Shown here: positions 1 to 7,501 of the stretch, in pieces | How the letters are laid out: the number at the start of each line of letters is the position of its first letter | Position numbering within the stretch: the stretch's first letter is position 1 | DNA from: Pedobacter fastidiosus | GTDB lineage: Bacteria > Bacteroidota > Bacteroidia > Sphingobacteriales > Sphingobacteriaceae | Direction of reading: 5' to 3' | Assembly (NCBI RefSeq): GCF_014306625.1 | Contig: NZ_JACRYL010000002.1 | Location: 230,922 to 294,921, forward strand | Length of the DNA: 64,000 nt | The notes under the pieces: model-generated | What the model saw: the letters and a program-made list of their open reading frames with translations, nothing else | Told to the model about the DNA's origin: nothing | Databases searched by the model: none | Translations under genes and position numbers: made by a program

Positions 1-42
1 ATCTGGTTGAGTTATAGCTTTACGGCTTACTGTTAAGTTCAT
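1..42 (-). CDS. 5' end of an unidentified gene leaving the window
   Basis: An ATG at 42-40 opens a frame of 14 codons (MNLTVSRKAITQPD) with no stop before the window edge. It sits 42 bp downstream of the acetyltransferase gene on the same strand. In Bacteroidota the homologous acetyltransferase is often followed by arginine-biosynthesis genes, but this start does not look like argininosuccinate synthase. Too little is present to name a product, and the frame could be fortuitous. Confidence 0.3.
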   Translation of the reverse strand, partial: MNLTVSRKAITQPD

Positions 43-84
43 TTTTATCTGATTATTTTACTTGATAAATTTTTTAAAACTGAA

Positions 85-651
85 TTACTGGCATGAATCT
101 GACGAATGCTTTAGCGTTGGATCGAACAACATTGCCGTACATAGGCAATTGCATTTCTTTTTTTGATTAAGAATATCATAGTTAACACAGCTTTTGCAAC
201 CTTCCCAAAAGTCAAAATCATGTGTAATTTCTGCATAGGTTACGGGCTCAAAACCCAAATCACTATTCATTTTCATTATTGCTGCACCAGAAGTTATGCT
301 GAATATTTTGGCATTCGGATGAATGCGCCTAGACATTTTAAAAATTCTGTTTTTGATACATTTTGCTACGCCGGAGTTTCTAAATTTCGGTGCAACAATT
401 AATCCAGAATTGGAAACAAAATTCCCATTTTCCCAAGTTTCAAAATACGAAAACCCTACCCATTCGTTGGTGGTGGTTACCGCAATTACTGCTTTACCCT
501 CTAAAATTTTTTGAGATATAGATTCTGGGGTTCTCTTTGATATACCAGATCCTCTTGCAATTGCAGAGCTTTCAGTTTCTTTTATTATTTCATTAACATA
601 TTGTACATCCTCTGGAGTTGCAATACGCACAAAAATTATTCGACTTTCCAT
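85..651 (-). CDS. GNAT N-acetyltransferase, arginine-cluster type (probable N-acetylglutamate synthase)
   Basis: A 188-aa cytoplasmic GNAT protein. The acetyl-CoA-binding motif A is visible at residues 82-97 (GLIVAPKF followed by RNSGVAK), after the strand with GFSYFETW. The C-terminal part carries a cysteine-rich stretch (GCKSC at 151-155, CNCLC at 167-171) that I associate with the acetyltransferase lying next to argininosuccinate synthase in Bacteroidota arginine clusters, where it is thought to supply N-acetylglutamate. That role is inferred from family memory. Only the GNAT fold is directly supported. The ATG at 651 is the natural start, a few residues before the first GNAT strand. Confidence 0.75.
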   Translation of the reverse strand: MESRIIFVRIATPEDVQYVNEIIKETESSAIARGSGISKRTPESISQKILEGKAVIAVTTTNEWVGFSYFETWENGNFVSNSGLIVAPKFRNSGVAKCIKNRIFKMSRRIHPNAKIFSITSGAAIMKMNSDLGFEPVTYAEITHDFDFWEGCKSCVNYDILNQKKKCNCLCTAMLFDPTLKHSSDSCQ

Positions 652-953
652 TTTTATTTAAATTTCATGGAAAGCGGTATTCAAAGCTGATGCCTTATAT
701 TAAAAACAACTAAGAAACCTGTGCTATGAAGTTTAAAACAAATAAAAATATTTTTTGGATAGAGAACTGATTAATCAAACCCTTTCATTTTGAAAGGGTT
801 AGTTTCAAAATGAAAATCATCAACATTAATCAATTATAATTTTAACGTAAAAGAATTGTTAATCTTTTAGGATTTATGGAAAGTAACTCTATATTTGTCC
901 TCGAGAGCGTTAATTTAGATACGGGTATATGGCTTAGGCTGTATGCCCGTTTT
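652..953. other. intergenic stretch with two hairpins and a possible short transcript
   Basis: There is no credible ORF between the acetyltransferase and idi. The stretch holds a perfect palindrome (778-800), a TATATTTG -7 box on the plus strand (890-897), and a G/C-rich hairpin followed by T residues (921-960). Together the last two could bound a short plus-strand RNA of about 55 nt overlapping the end of idi. That is a guess from layout only. Confidence 0.35.
778..800. repeat. perfect palindrome aaccctttca-ttt-tgaaagggtt
   Basis: Ten-base arms (778-787 and 791-800) are exactly complementary around a 3-base loop. No T-run follows on either strand, so a factor-independent terminator is not clearly indicated. 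An operator for the acetyltransferase downstream on the minus strand is an alternative. Confidence 0.5.
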
Positions 954-960
954 TTATTTT
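921..960 (+). terminator. terminator-like hairpin at the 3' end of idi
   Basis: The arms acgggtata (921-929) and tatgcccgt (942-950) pair with one G-U, followed on the plus strand by T-rich sequence running into the idi stop codon. The T-run lies on the plus side, so it fits a plus-strand transcript better than idi itself, although no plus-strand gene precedes it. Confidence 0.4.
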
Positions 961-1478
961 GAAGCAATTTCTAAGTAGCTTATAACTTTATCCAAGCATA
1001 TTTTAAGCCAAGGCGTATACAGTTCTGGATGAATATTGATATCAGCTTTTAAAAAAGCCAAATCCACATATTTATAGCTTTCTACTTCTTCTGTATTAAT
1101 TATTGGAAGCTGATTAGAGATTCCGAAAAAAACATGGTCAAGCTCATGTTCTGTCAATCCCTCCTCAAATTCGGCTCGGTAAGTAAAATTGAAAATATAA
1201 TCTAAATCACAGACCATCCCCATTTCTTCCAAAAGTCTTCTGTTTGCAGCATCAAGATTGTTTTCGCCAACACGAGGATGACTGCAACAGGTATTCGTCC
1301 ATAAACCGCCAGAATGATATTTACTTACTGCCCTTTGTTGCAACAACAATTCGTTATTAGTGTTAAAAATAAATATAGAAAATGCTCTATGAAGCGCACC
1401 TTTTTCGTGAGCCTCCATTTTTTCCATCTGCCCTATCGGCAAATCATTTTTATCAACTAATATAACCTGTTCGTTCAT
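954..1478 (-). CDS. idi: isopentenyl-diphosphate delta-isomerase, type 1
   Basis: A 174-aa enzyme that interconverts isopentenyl and dimethylallyl diphosphate, supplying the starter unit for carotenoids and quinones. The active-site cysteine motif TNTCCSHPR is at 61-69, the Nudix-fold helix RLLEEMG at 81-87, and the acidic metal/proton site EEGLTEHELDH at 105-115. Length matches the bacterial type 1 family. It is the last gene of a minus-strand unit regulator-crtB-idi, 18 bp after crtB, so it is probably induced together with carotenoid synthesis. Confidence 0.93.
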   Translation of the reverse strand: MNEQVILVDKNDLPIGQMEKMEAHEKGALHRAFSIFIFNTNNELLLQQRAVSKYHSGGLWTNTCCSHPRVGENNLDAANRRLLEEMGMVCDLDYIFNFTYRAEFEEGLTEHELDHVFFGISNQLPIINTEEVESYKYVDLAFLKADINIHPELYTPWLKICLDKVISYLEIASK

Positions 1479-1496
1479 TTAATAATTGTAGGTTTT

Positions 1497-2333
1497 TTAA
1501 ATAACATTTAGCTTATGGCGAATTACAGAATCAAACATCAAACCTATTTTATGATGGTTCGGAATACGGATTCTTTCAGTCATAATTCGTTCTGCCGTTA
1601 ACCCCTTAATTTTGTTAAAAAGCTTTTTGTAGTAAATATAAGCTAAGTAAACCCCATTTCTAGAGCACAAAGGTAACATTTTGATTCCAATCAGCGCTTC
1701 CTTAAACTCGGCTTCTATTTCTTCTTCAATCTGTTTTTTCTGATTATCACAAAACAAAGCCAAATCTACATTAGGAAAATAACTTCTGTTTAAAGCTTGA
1801 TGATCTGCTTTGACATCCCTCAAAAAATTCACTTTTTGAAACGCCGAGCCCAACTTCATTGCATACGGTTTTAATCGTTCGTATTCTTTCTGATCACCTT
1901 TGGTAAAAACTTTAAGGCACATTAAACCAACTACCTCTGCCGATCCTAAAACATAAGTATCATAAAGCTCTGGAGTATAGGTTTGCTCGCATAAATCCAT
2001 CTCCATACTATTTAAAAAAAGATGAATAAGCTCATGATCGATTTGATATTCATTAATCACTTTTTGAAATGAATTTAAAACCGGATTTAAGCTAATGCCA
2101 AGTTCAATAGCCTCGAAAGAATCTTGCTTAAATTTATTTAAAAGGTATTTTTTATCAAATTGATGGAAACTATCTACTATTTCATCCGCAAGGCGAACAA
2201 AACCATAGATTGAGTATATTGGTTGTCTAATCTCTTTACTTAAAAAATAGATGCCAAGCGAAAAACTAGTACTATACCTTCTTGTGGTTAGTTTACTGCA
2301 TTCTGCGGATAATTGATCAAACATTTCTTTCAT
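1497..2333 (-). CDS. crtB: phytoene synthase (squalene/phytoene synthase family)
   Basis: A 278-aa head-to-head prenyl synthase that joins two geranylgeranyl diphosphates to phytoene, the first committed carotenoid step. Both aspartate-rich Mg/diphosphate motifs are visible: DEIVD at 50-54 and QKVNFLRDVKAD at 166-177. The ATG overlaps the stop of the upstream regulator by 4 bp, implying translational coupling, and idi follows after 18 bp. The desaturase, cyclase and hydroxylase genes usually found with crtB are not in this window, so the rest of the pathway must lie elsewhere. Confidence 0.92.
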   Translation of the reverse strand: MKEMFDQLSAECSKLTTRRYSTSFSLGIYFLSKEIRQPIYSIYGFVRLADEIVDSFHQFDKKYLLNKFKQDSFEAIELGISLNPVLNSFQKVINEYQIDHELIHLFLNSMEMDLCEQTYTPELYDTYVLGSAEVVGLMCLKVFTKGDQKEYERLKPYAMKLGSAFQKVNFLRDVKADHQALNRSYFPNVDLALFCDNQKKQIEEEIEAEFKEALIGIKMLPLCSRNGVYLAYIYYKKLFNKIKGLTAERIMTERIRIPNHHKIGLMFDSVIRHKLNVI

Positions 2334-3223
2334 TTAGTCGTTTGTGTTGGGATTGAATTTTCAAAATCGTTTAGGCTTTTTATCCAGTTAATGTGATCTG
2401 ATTTTGTTAACTTCTCGATCACATTTCCGTTTCCAGCCAAATGAATTTGTGTGGAGTGGCATATTGCTGATAGTTGATTTATATATTGCTGTGCAGTATC
2501 AATTTGGCGAGACTTGACCATAAAAAGCAAAACATGATCAATATTATTTAAGGCTAAAACTCTTTCTACTGAATTTAAAGGTACTTTGCTTCCTAAAAAT
2601 ATTACTTTTTGCTTGGCAGAACGAAGAAAAAAATTGGCGTAAAGTAAACCAATATCATGATCTTCGTCCTCAGGTAGAAACAGTAACCAAGTTTTACTTT
2701 TAGCTGTTTCAATCTGAATATCATTAATAGACGAAAAAATTTTCTGTCGAATAATATTGGTTAAAAAATGCTCATGTGCCGGACAAATATCATCCTTTAA
2801 CCACATTAACCCCAGTCGAACCAATAAAGGATACATTATTTTTTTATAGGTTTCAGATAATCCAAAAGCACTCAAAGCTTCGTTTAATAAGTCGCAGAAA
2901 GATTTTTCATCAAAAGCAATTCCAAATTTTATTAACTGGGTAATGTAGTATTCTGTTTGTTGATCATCAGAAGTTTGATGGTATTCTTTAACTAAAAGTG
3001 TTTTTACCTCATCATCAGAGAGCTTGCAGATTTTTGAAATCTTTAAGCCAGATTGATTTAAACTAACAATGTTTAATAGTTTAACCAGCTGTTTATCATC
3101 ATAAAAACGCGTATTACCTTCAGATCTCATAGGCGTTAACGCATTATACCTCTGCTCCCATATCCTAATGGTATGAGATTGAATGCCCGAAAGCTGTTCA
3201 AGATCTGAGATGGTGTAAGTCAT
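2330..3223 (-). CDS. MerR-family regulator with cobalamin-binding domain (CarH/LitR-like photoreceptor)
   Basis: A 297-aa protein with an N-terminal MerR winged helix (YTISDLEQLSGIQSHTIRIW, residues 3-22, and the wing at about 25-45), a central helical domain and a C-terminal Rossmann-like B12 domain. The W-x9-EH signature of CarH proteins is exact (W141, E151-H152), and the lower-ligand motif E-x-H-x-x-G is at E187, H189, G192. In Myxococcus and Thermus this architecture binds adenosylcobalamin, represses carotenoid genes in the dark and is disassembled by light. Here it heads the operon with crtB and idi, which fits that role. Light control in this organism is inference. Confidence 0.85.
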   Translation of the reverse strand: MTYTISDLEQLSGIQSHTIRIWEQRYNALTPMRSEGNTRFYDDKQLVKLLNIVSLNQSGLKISKICKLSDDEVKTLLVKEYHQTSDDQQTEYYITQLIKFGIAFDEKSFCDLLNEALSAFGLSETYKKIMYPLLVRLGLMWLKDDICPAHEHFLTNIIRQKIFSSINDIQIETAKSKTWLLFLPEDEDHDIGLLYANFFLRSAKQKVIFLGSKVPLNSVERVLALNNIDHVLLFMVKSRQIDTAQQYINQLSAICHSTQIHLAGNGNVIEKLTKSDHINWIKSLNDFENSIPTQTTK

Positions 3224-3225
3224 TT

Positions 3226-3264
3226 GTTTTGTTTAAATATCGACAACAATTACTTAAACAAAAC
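3226..3264. promoter_or_regulatory. inverted-repeat operator upstream of the CarH-like regulator
   Basis: Perfect 11-bp arms gttttgtttaa (3226-3236) and ttaaacaaaac (3254-3264) are separated by 17 bp and begin 3 bp upstream of the regulator's ATG. The right arm overlaps the -7 box TAGTTTTG read on the minus strand. Repression by the adjacent MerR-type protein through this site is a natural inference. Confidence 0.6.
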
Positions 3265-3285
3265 TAGTGAATTATAGTTTTACAA
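3259..3285 (-). promoter_or_regulatory. promoter of the carH-like/crtB/idi unit
   Basis: On the minus strand a -7 box TAGTTTTG (3266-3259) matches the Bacteroidetes consensus TAnnTTTG. A TTG at 3285-3283 lies 16 bp upstream as a possible -33 element. The expected start of transcription lies about 30 bp before the ATG. Confidence 0.55.
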
Positions 3286-3315
3286 CATAATTTTTAAATG
3301 GTAATTATTATGTTG
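3283..3315. repeat. second inverted repeat caacataat / attatgttg
   Basis: Nine-base perfect arms at 3283-3291 and 3307-3315 with a 15-bp spacer, placed over the presumed -33 region of the regulator promoter. It could be a second binding site for the same or another regulator. Confidence 0.45.
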
Positions 3316-3410
3316 CAATAGTTCTATTTAATTTGAAATGCACGTAAAGAAGGAAAAAAATATTAGTTCAATTAAAGAAATGGATTGAAGCTTAGCATTC
3401 GATTAGTTAT

Positions 3411-3689
3411 TCATCGCAAAGAATTTTCTGTTAGTAGCACTCCTCTTTCTCCATTTCCAGTTTCTATTGTATGAACGTGCTTGTAAGAATGACTTAGCAA
3501 ATCATAACCATGTTCTCTTTGTTTTACAGAAACTGTATTTAATGGGTAAGTGTGGTTATTTTGCATACAGAGAACAATTCCATTAGCCAGTAAAAGAAAA
3601 TCACAATCATAACCAATATCCTGCAGTTCGATTACCTTTTTTGTAATAGAGCTATTTAATTTTCTAGGTAATCTGGTTGTGTTTTTCAT
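3411..3689 (-). CDS. small hypothetical protein, possibly of the short family often mislabelled phosphoribosylpyrophosphate synthetase
   Basis: A 92-aa soluble protein without signal peptide. Visible pieces are a basic N-terminus (TRLPRKLN), IELQDIGYDCDF at about 21-32 and ETGNGERGVLL at about 76-86. The order (L..xGYxxDF, then a C-terminal E.xxGxxGVL) resembles a family of roughly 100-aa Bacteroidota proteins annotated with that unlikely enzyme name. The match is weak and no function can be assigned. It is alone between the carotenoid regulator and the LytTR system. Confidence 0.5.
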   Translation of the reverse strand: MKNTTRLPRKLNSSITKKVIELQDIGYDCDFLLLANGIVLCMQNNHTYPLNTVSVKQREHGYDLLSHSYKHVHTIETGNGERGVLLTENSLR

Positions 3690-4017
3690 CGTTTTTATTT
3701 TAGATGCAGGTTTCTAATCAACTTCAGAATCGACTTATTAATATTACGAAAGAATTATTAATTTATTGTTATACAATAGTTTAAACCAAATTGTTTTAGA
3801 ATAATTTGGAAATTAACAACTAAAAAAACCGTTCAAAAAGGTTTTTAAGTTGTTTAAAAAGAATTACTTAAGAAATCTGCCTCTAAGATTTAGGATTAAC
3901 TATGCGAAAGGGAGAAAATACTTTATGAACAAAATAAAAACCGTTACAAATGCATTTTATTTCTTAATTTGAGAATCAAGCTTTAATTTGGCATTAAATT
4001 ACCCTACTCAAACTAAA
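3690..4017. other. intergenic region upstream of the LytTR regulator
   Basis: I find no supported gene here. A near-perfect inverted repeat lies at 3815-3854 (aacaac..acc with loop gttcaaaaa and ggttttta..gtt). An in-frame TTG at 3988 could lengthen the LytTR regulator by 10 residues, but the ATG at 4018 places the first receiver strand at the usual distance. Confidence 0.5.
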
Positions 4018-4758
4018 ATGAAATTAAAATGTATTGTGATTGATGATGATATTCATGCTATTAATGGCATAAAATCTTACATCAACACATTATCAAATAT
4101 TCAACTCGTACACGCTTACACCGATCCATTGCAGGCACTAACCGAAATTAGTGGTGGCATTAATGTCGATATTATTTTCATGGATATAGATATGCCAATG
4201 ATTTCTGGTATAGAACTTTCAAAAGCAGTTCGCCATAAAACAAATAAACTAATTTTTACAACATCACATTCAAAATACGCTTACGAAGCCTTTGAAATGC
4301 ATGCAAGCGCTTATTTGCTTAAACCTTATACCTTTGCACGCTTTGCCGAAACCATAAACAGATTGTTTCCTTTAAGTCCGAATGTGCCAAGCATTAACAT
4401 TCAGCAGGAGGATGATTACTTTTTTGTACGCAATAAAAACGAGCGAAATAACCTTATCAAAGTACGATATGCTGATATTGTTGCGGTAGAAAGCCTTCAA
4501 AACTATGTCAGAATTTACACCGTTGATGAAACTATTGTAACCTACATTGCCCTATCGGAGATTAAAGTAATTTTAAAAGAATATTCGAATTTTGCCCAAG
4601 CTCATCGATCTTTTATTATCGCAAAAAATTATATCGAGAAAGTGGAAGGCAATATGCTGAAGATGATAAACAGTCTAAGCGTAAATATTGGCAATAATTA
4701 CAGGGATGAAATTCAAACATATATTAGAGAGAAAACAATCAGGACAGGTAGATCCTGA
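4018..4758 (+). CDS. LytTR-family response regulator (first copy)
   Basis: A 246-aa regulator. The receiver domain spans residues 1-120 with the acidic pocket at IDDD (8-11), phosphoacceptor D56 in FMDIDMP, the switch Thr region IFTTSH (79-84) and conserved K102 in LLKPY. A LytTR DNA-binding domain follows at about 140-240 (KVRYADIVAVESLQNYVRIY). It is followed on the plus strand by a LytS-type kinase, with a small antisense gene between them. It resembles the second regulator at 6239 along the receiver domain, suggesting a local duplication. Target genes are not evident, though the antisense peptide gene is close. Confidence 0.9.
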   Translation: MKLKCIVIDDDIHAINGIKSYINTLSNIQLVHAYTDPLQALTEISGGINVDIIFMDIDMPMISGIELSKAVRHKTNKLIFTTSHSKYAYEAFEMHASAYLLKPYTFARFAETINRLFPLSPNVPSINIQQEDDYFFVRNKNERNNLIKVRYADIVAVESLQNYVRIYTVDETIVTYIALSEIKVILKEYSNFAQAHRSFIIAKNYIEKVEGNMLKMINSLSVNIGNNYRDEIQTYIREKTIRTGRS

Positions 4759-4777
4759 ATTACCTGTCCAGTTCGCA

Positions 4778-4921
4778 TTATCCTCTTTTAACAAAAATCA
4801 GATTTCCGCCAGATATTGATGTTGATATTGGATCTGTTGGATCAGTAGAATAATTGGCTGTAAATCCGTTCCCTTTGAATACGAATAATGTTTTCTTGTT
4901 GATTTTCTGTTGCTTTTTCAT
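4778..4921 (-). CDS. RiPP-precursor-like small peptide (class I lanthipeptide-type leader)
   Basis: A 47-aa peptide starting MKKQQKINKKTLFVFKGN. The Lys/Asn-rich leader with the NKKT(L/I) pattern followed by a Thr/Ser/Asp/Pro core (STDPTDPISTS, residues 25-35) resembles short Bacteroidota peptides catalogued as class I lanthipeptide or similar RiPP precursors. It has no cysteine, so a classical lanthionine product would need another partner or another chemistry. No LanB/LanC, radical SAM or peptidase-transporter gene is in the window. It lies antisense between a LytTR regulator and its kinase. The longer upstream reading frame is ignored because it overlaps the kinase start. The function is inference only. 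Confidence 0.5.
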   Translation of the reverse strand: MKKQQKINKKTLFVFKGNGFTANYSTDPTDPISTSISGGNLIFVKRG

Positions 4922-4984
4922 AGTTCTTTTTTCTATGAAACTAGCCTGATAATCAATCGAGTAAAAAACCCTTACACATACTAT

Positions 4985-6073
4985 ATGATATCCTACACGG
5001 ACAATAAGATTCAACCCATAAACAGAATTTGGAACTTTATCAAGGAAAAAAAAATCCACATTATTACTTGGATTTTTTTCATTTTCTATGAAGCGATAAT
5101 TGCTGGGTTATTAAGCGGAAAGTTCGGTACGTTTCGCAATTATGTAATTCATTACGCTTTGAACATCACATTATTTTATGTTCATGCCCATTTTGTTTTA
5201 ACTTATAGCCTAAAGGATATTAAACAGGTATATTGGAAATTGCCGATTTTTTTAATAGCGGAAATCTCCATCTATTTTTTTTCCATTTATGGGATTGAAT
5301 TTTTGTCTATAAAGTATGCGGGCTATGTAAGTACTAAGAAATTTGAATTTAGTGTTGCTTACTTTATTGGTCCGTTGTACAGATGGACATTTTTTACTGG
5401 TTTTGCTACTGGCTATTATTTCCTGATCAACTTTTTGAAGGAGCGAAAAAAAACCGAAAATCTTGAGCAACAACGATTAAATAACATCATTCAAATTGCA
5501 AAGTCTGAGAATGCATTTTTAAAGGCACAGATACAACCTCACTTTTTATTTAACACCCTTGATTTTATTTACCACAACGCTCGGGAATCATCGCCTGTGG
5601 CGGCAGAAACCATTCTTTCGCTTTCAGAAATGATGAGGTATGCCGTTGATAGCGATCAGGAAGGAGATTTTATAATTTTAGGTGATGAAATTGATCAAGT
5701 AGAAAATCTCATTAACTTACATCAGCTCAGGCAAAATCATGCTCTTCAAATTAGGCTCGACTATGATGACGATGTGAAAAATTTAAAGATTATTCCATTA
5801 GTTTTAATCACTTTGGTCGAAAATATTTTTAAGCATGGTAATTTAAGTGATATTGCTCATCCTGCTGAAATAAGTATTAATCAAGATGACCATAATTTGA
5901 TTATAGAAACTTCCAACTTAGCTAATTTGGTGCCTAATAAGAATGGTTTAAATTCTGGCATGGAAAACATTAGAAAACGTTTAGCTTATACTTATAATAA
6001 TTTAGCTACTTTTGAATTCTATATCAATGACAATCAGTATTTTAAATCGAAATTAACCATTAAAATGAATTAG
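4985..6073 (+). CDS. LytS-type membrane sensor histidine kinase
   Basis: A 362-aa kinase with about four membrane segments in the first 150 residues (for example IITWIFFIFYEAIIAGLL), a short coiled linker (KERKKTENLEQQRLNN) and the His_kinase phosphoacceptor motif PHFLFNTLDF (H186). The HATPase part follows with LVENIFKHG (N box) and a GLNSGMENIRKRL glycine box. The ATG at 4985 is preferred to upstream starts because these run over the antisense peptide gene. It is flanked by two LytTR regulators, either of which may be its partner. The input signal is unknown. Confidence 0.9.
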   Translation: MISYTDNKIQPINRIWNFIKEKKIHIITWIFFIFYEAIIAGLLSGKFGTFRNYVIHYALNITLFYVHAHFVLTYSLKDIKQVYWKLPIFLIAEISIYFFSIYGIEFLSIKYAGYVSTKKFEFSVAYFIGPLYRWTFFTGFATGYYFLINFLKERKKTENLEQQRLNNIIQIAKSENAFLKAQIQPHFLFNTLDFIYHNARESSPVAAETILSLSEMMRYAVDSDQEGDFIILGDEIDQVENLINLHQLRQNHALQIRLDYDDDVKNLKIIPLVLITLVENIFKHGNLSDIAHPAEISINQDDHNLIIETSNLANLVPNKNGLNSGMENIRKRLAYTYNNLATFEFYINDNQYFKSKLTIKMN

Positions 6074-6210
6074 TATTAATCTACGACTGAAAAAGGCAGT
6101 CAAATAGATTATTTTATTCACCATAAACATACAGAACCTACTTTTTCCTTTACCAATTAACTACAATACGTTACGAAATACCAAGTTTTCGGTATTCGAT
6201 AATGAAATTG

Positions 6211-6218
6211 TAATTTTG
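6211..6218 (+). promoter_or_regulatory. -7 box TAATTTTG of the second LytTR regulator
   Basis: An exact TAnnTTTG match 20 bp before the ATG at 6239, implying a very short leader. No convincing -33 TTG is seen at the expected distance. Confidence 0.45.
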
Positions 6219-6238
6219 ATTAACTAAAACTAAATTAA

Positions 6239-7003
6239 ATGTCTATAAGTTGCATCGCAATTGATGATGACCCACACGCTCTTGAAAACCTAAAAGCATA
6301 CATGACCAAGTTACCTGATTTAAAACTTGTTCAAAGCTTTACTGAACCTTTAAAAGCCCTTGCAGAAATTTCTGTTTCCAACCCTGTTGATATTATTTTT
6401 ATGGATGTTGAAATGCCTGCTCTTTCAGGCATTGAACTCGCTGGTTTACTAAGAAAAAAAACCAAACACCTTATTTTTACAACCGCCCATGCACGCTATG
6501 CTATAGATGCTTTTAAAGTTGATGCAGATGCATATCTACTTAAACCCTATTCTATACTTCATTTCGCCAAAACAATAAATAATCTTTATCCTACCGGAAA
6601 AAAAACTCATTTGCCCTTCTCAATTTTTGAAGACCATTTCTTTTACATTCCATTACAAAACAAAGAGGGTGATTTAGTGAGGATAGATTTAAATGAATTG
6701 ATTGCTGTTGAAGAACTTACGGATGACATTCACTTTAGAACAATAAAAAATTCATACCTGAGCTCTAAGCTTAATTTTATTAAAATGATCAAAATGCTAA
6801 AAAAACATCCAGCATTTATTCAAATAAGTCAATCTGCAATCGTATCCAAACAACACATCAAAAGTGTACTCGGTGGCCATCAGGTTGTTTTATCTGGAGG
6901 CATTTCTTACAGTGTTACCAATCCGTATAAAGATATTTTCTCAAGTTTTATAAAACACAACCTATTAAAGGGAAAATCTAAAACAGCTAAAAGCGAAGAT
7001 TAA
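6239..7003 (+). CDS. LytTR-family response regulator (second copy)
   Basis: A 254-aa paralogue of the regulator at 4018. The receiver has IDDDPHA at 8-14, phosphoacceptor D56 in FMDVEMP, IFTTAH at 79-84 and K102 in LLKPY. The LytTR half (about 145-240, DLNELIAVEELTDDIHFRT) is less typical than that of the first copy, with fewer of the usual aromatic and basic positions, so its DNA site may differ. Its own -7 box lies just upstream. The pairing regulator-kinase-regulator suggests one kinase feeding two outputs, an inference from order alone. Confidence 0.88.
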   Translation: MSISCIAIDDDPHALENLKAYMTKLPDLKLVQSFTEPLKALAEISVSNPVDIIFMDVEMPALSGIELAGLLRKKTKHLIFTTAHARYAIDAFKVDADAYLLKPYSILHFAKTINNLYPTGKKTHLPFSIFEDHFFYIPLQNKEGDLVRIDLNELIAVEELTDDIHFRTIKNSYLSSKLNFIKMIKMLKKHPAFIQISQSAIVSKQHIKSVLGGHQVVLSGGISYSVTNPYKDIFSSFIKHNLLKGKSKTAKSED

Positions 7004-7132
7004 TTCATCATTTAAAGGTAAATAAACTTCTATTTAGCAATAGATAATTAATTTAAGTTAACCAGTTAAAACATTATCCAAATCAATTTGTATTAGGAGT
7101 GTTTATTTGATTAACCAATTGATTATTTTACT

Positions 7133-7495
7133 TTGAAAAGAATACTAGTTGTTGATGATGACCCCGATATATTAGAAGTTTTTCAGCTTGCCTTGGAGTC
7201 TGAACATTACCGAGTTTATCCCTTATTATCGCCAAGATATATTTTTAAAACCGTAAAAGAATTCAATCCAGATTTAATCATTTTAGATATAATGCTTAAT
7301 GGAATGGACGGAAGAGCTGTATTTAAAGAATTGAGATCGAACCCAGAAACGGAAGCAATTCCAGTTATTATGGCTTCTGCACGATATGATGAAAGTTATG
7401 TTTCTTCACAACAATACCATCCCGATGATTATTTAGAAAAACCCTTCGACATAGCAGATATGTTGCAGAAAGTGAACTTGTTAACCGAAAATTAA
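7133..7495 (+). CDS. single-domain response regulator (CheY-like receiver)
   Basis: A 120-aa stand-alone receiver with VVDDDPDI at 6-13, phosphoacceptor D52 (IILDIML), S82 in MASAR and K103 in EKPFD. No output domain follows. The stop is 6 bp before the next ATG, so it is probably cotranscribed with the membrane protein gene. The only start that gives a full receiver is the TTG at 7133. No in-frame ATG exists upstream and the next Met lies beyond the acidic pocket, so a TTG start is required. Confidence 0.88.
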   Translation: MKRILVVDDDPDILEVFQLALESEHYRVYPLLSPRYIFKTVKEFNPDLIILDIMLNGMDGRAVFKELRSNPETEAIPVIMASARYDESYVSSQQYHPDDYLEKPFDIADMLQKVNLLTEN

Positions 7496-7501
7496 AAATA
7501 T

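Noticed and set aside
778..800. Terminator for the idi unit
   Set aside because: The palindrome is perfect but has no T-run on the minus strand and lies more than 150 bp past the idi stop.
4922..5059. N-terminal extension of the antisense RiPP-like peptide (93-aa frame)
   Set aside because: The extension overlaps the kinase start on the other strand and lacks leader-like composition; the internal ATG at 4921 gives the typical MKKQ start.
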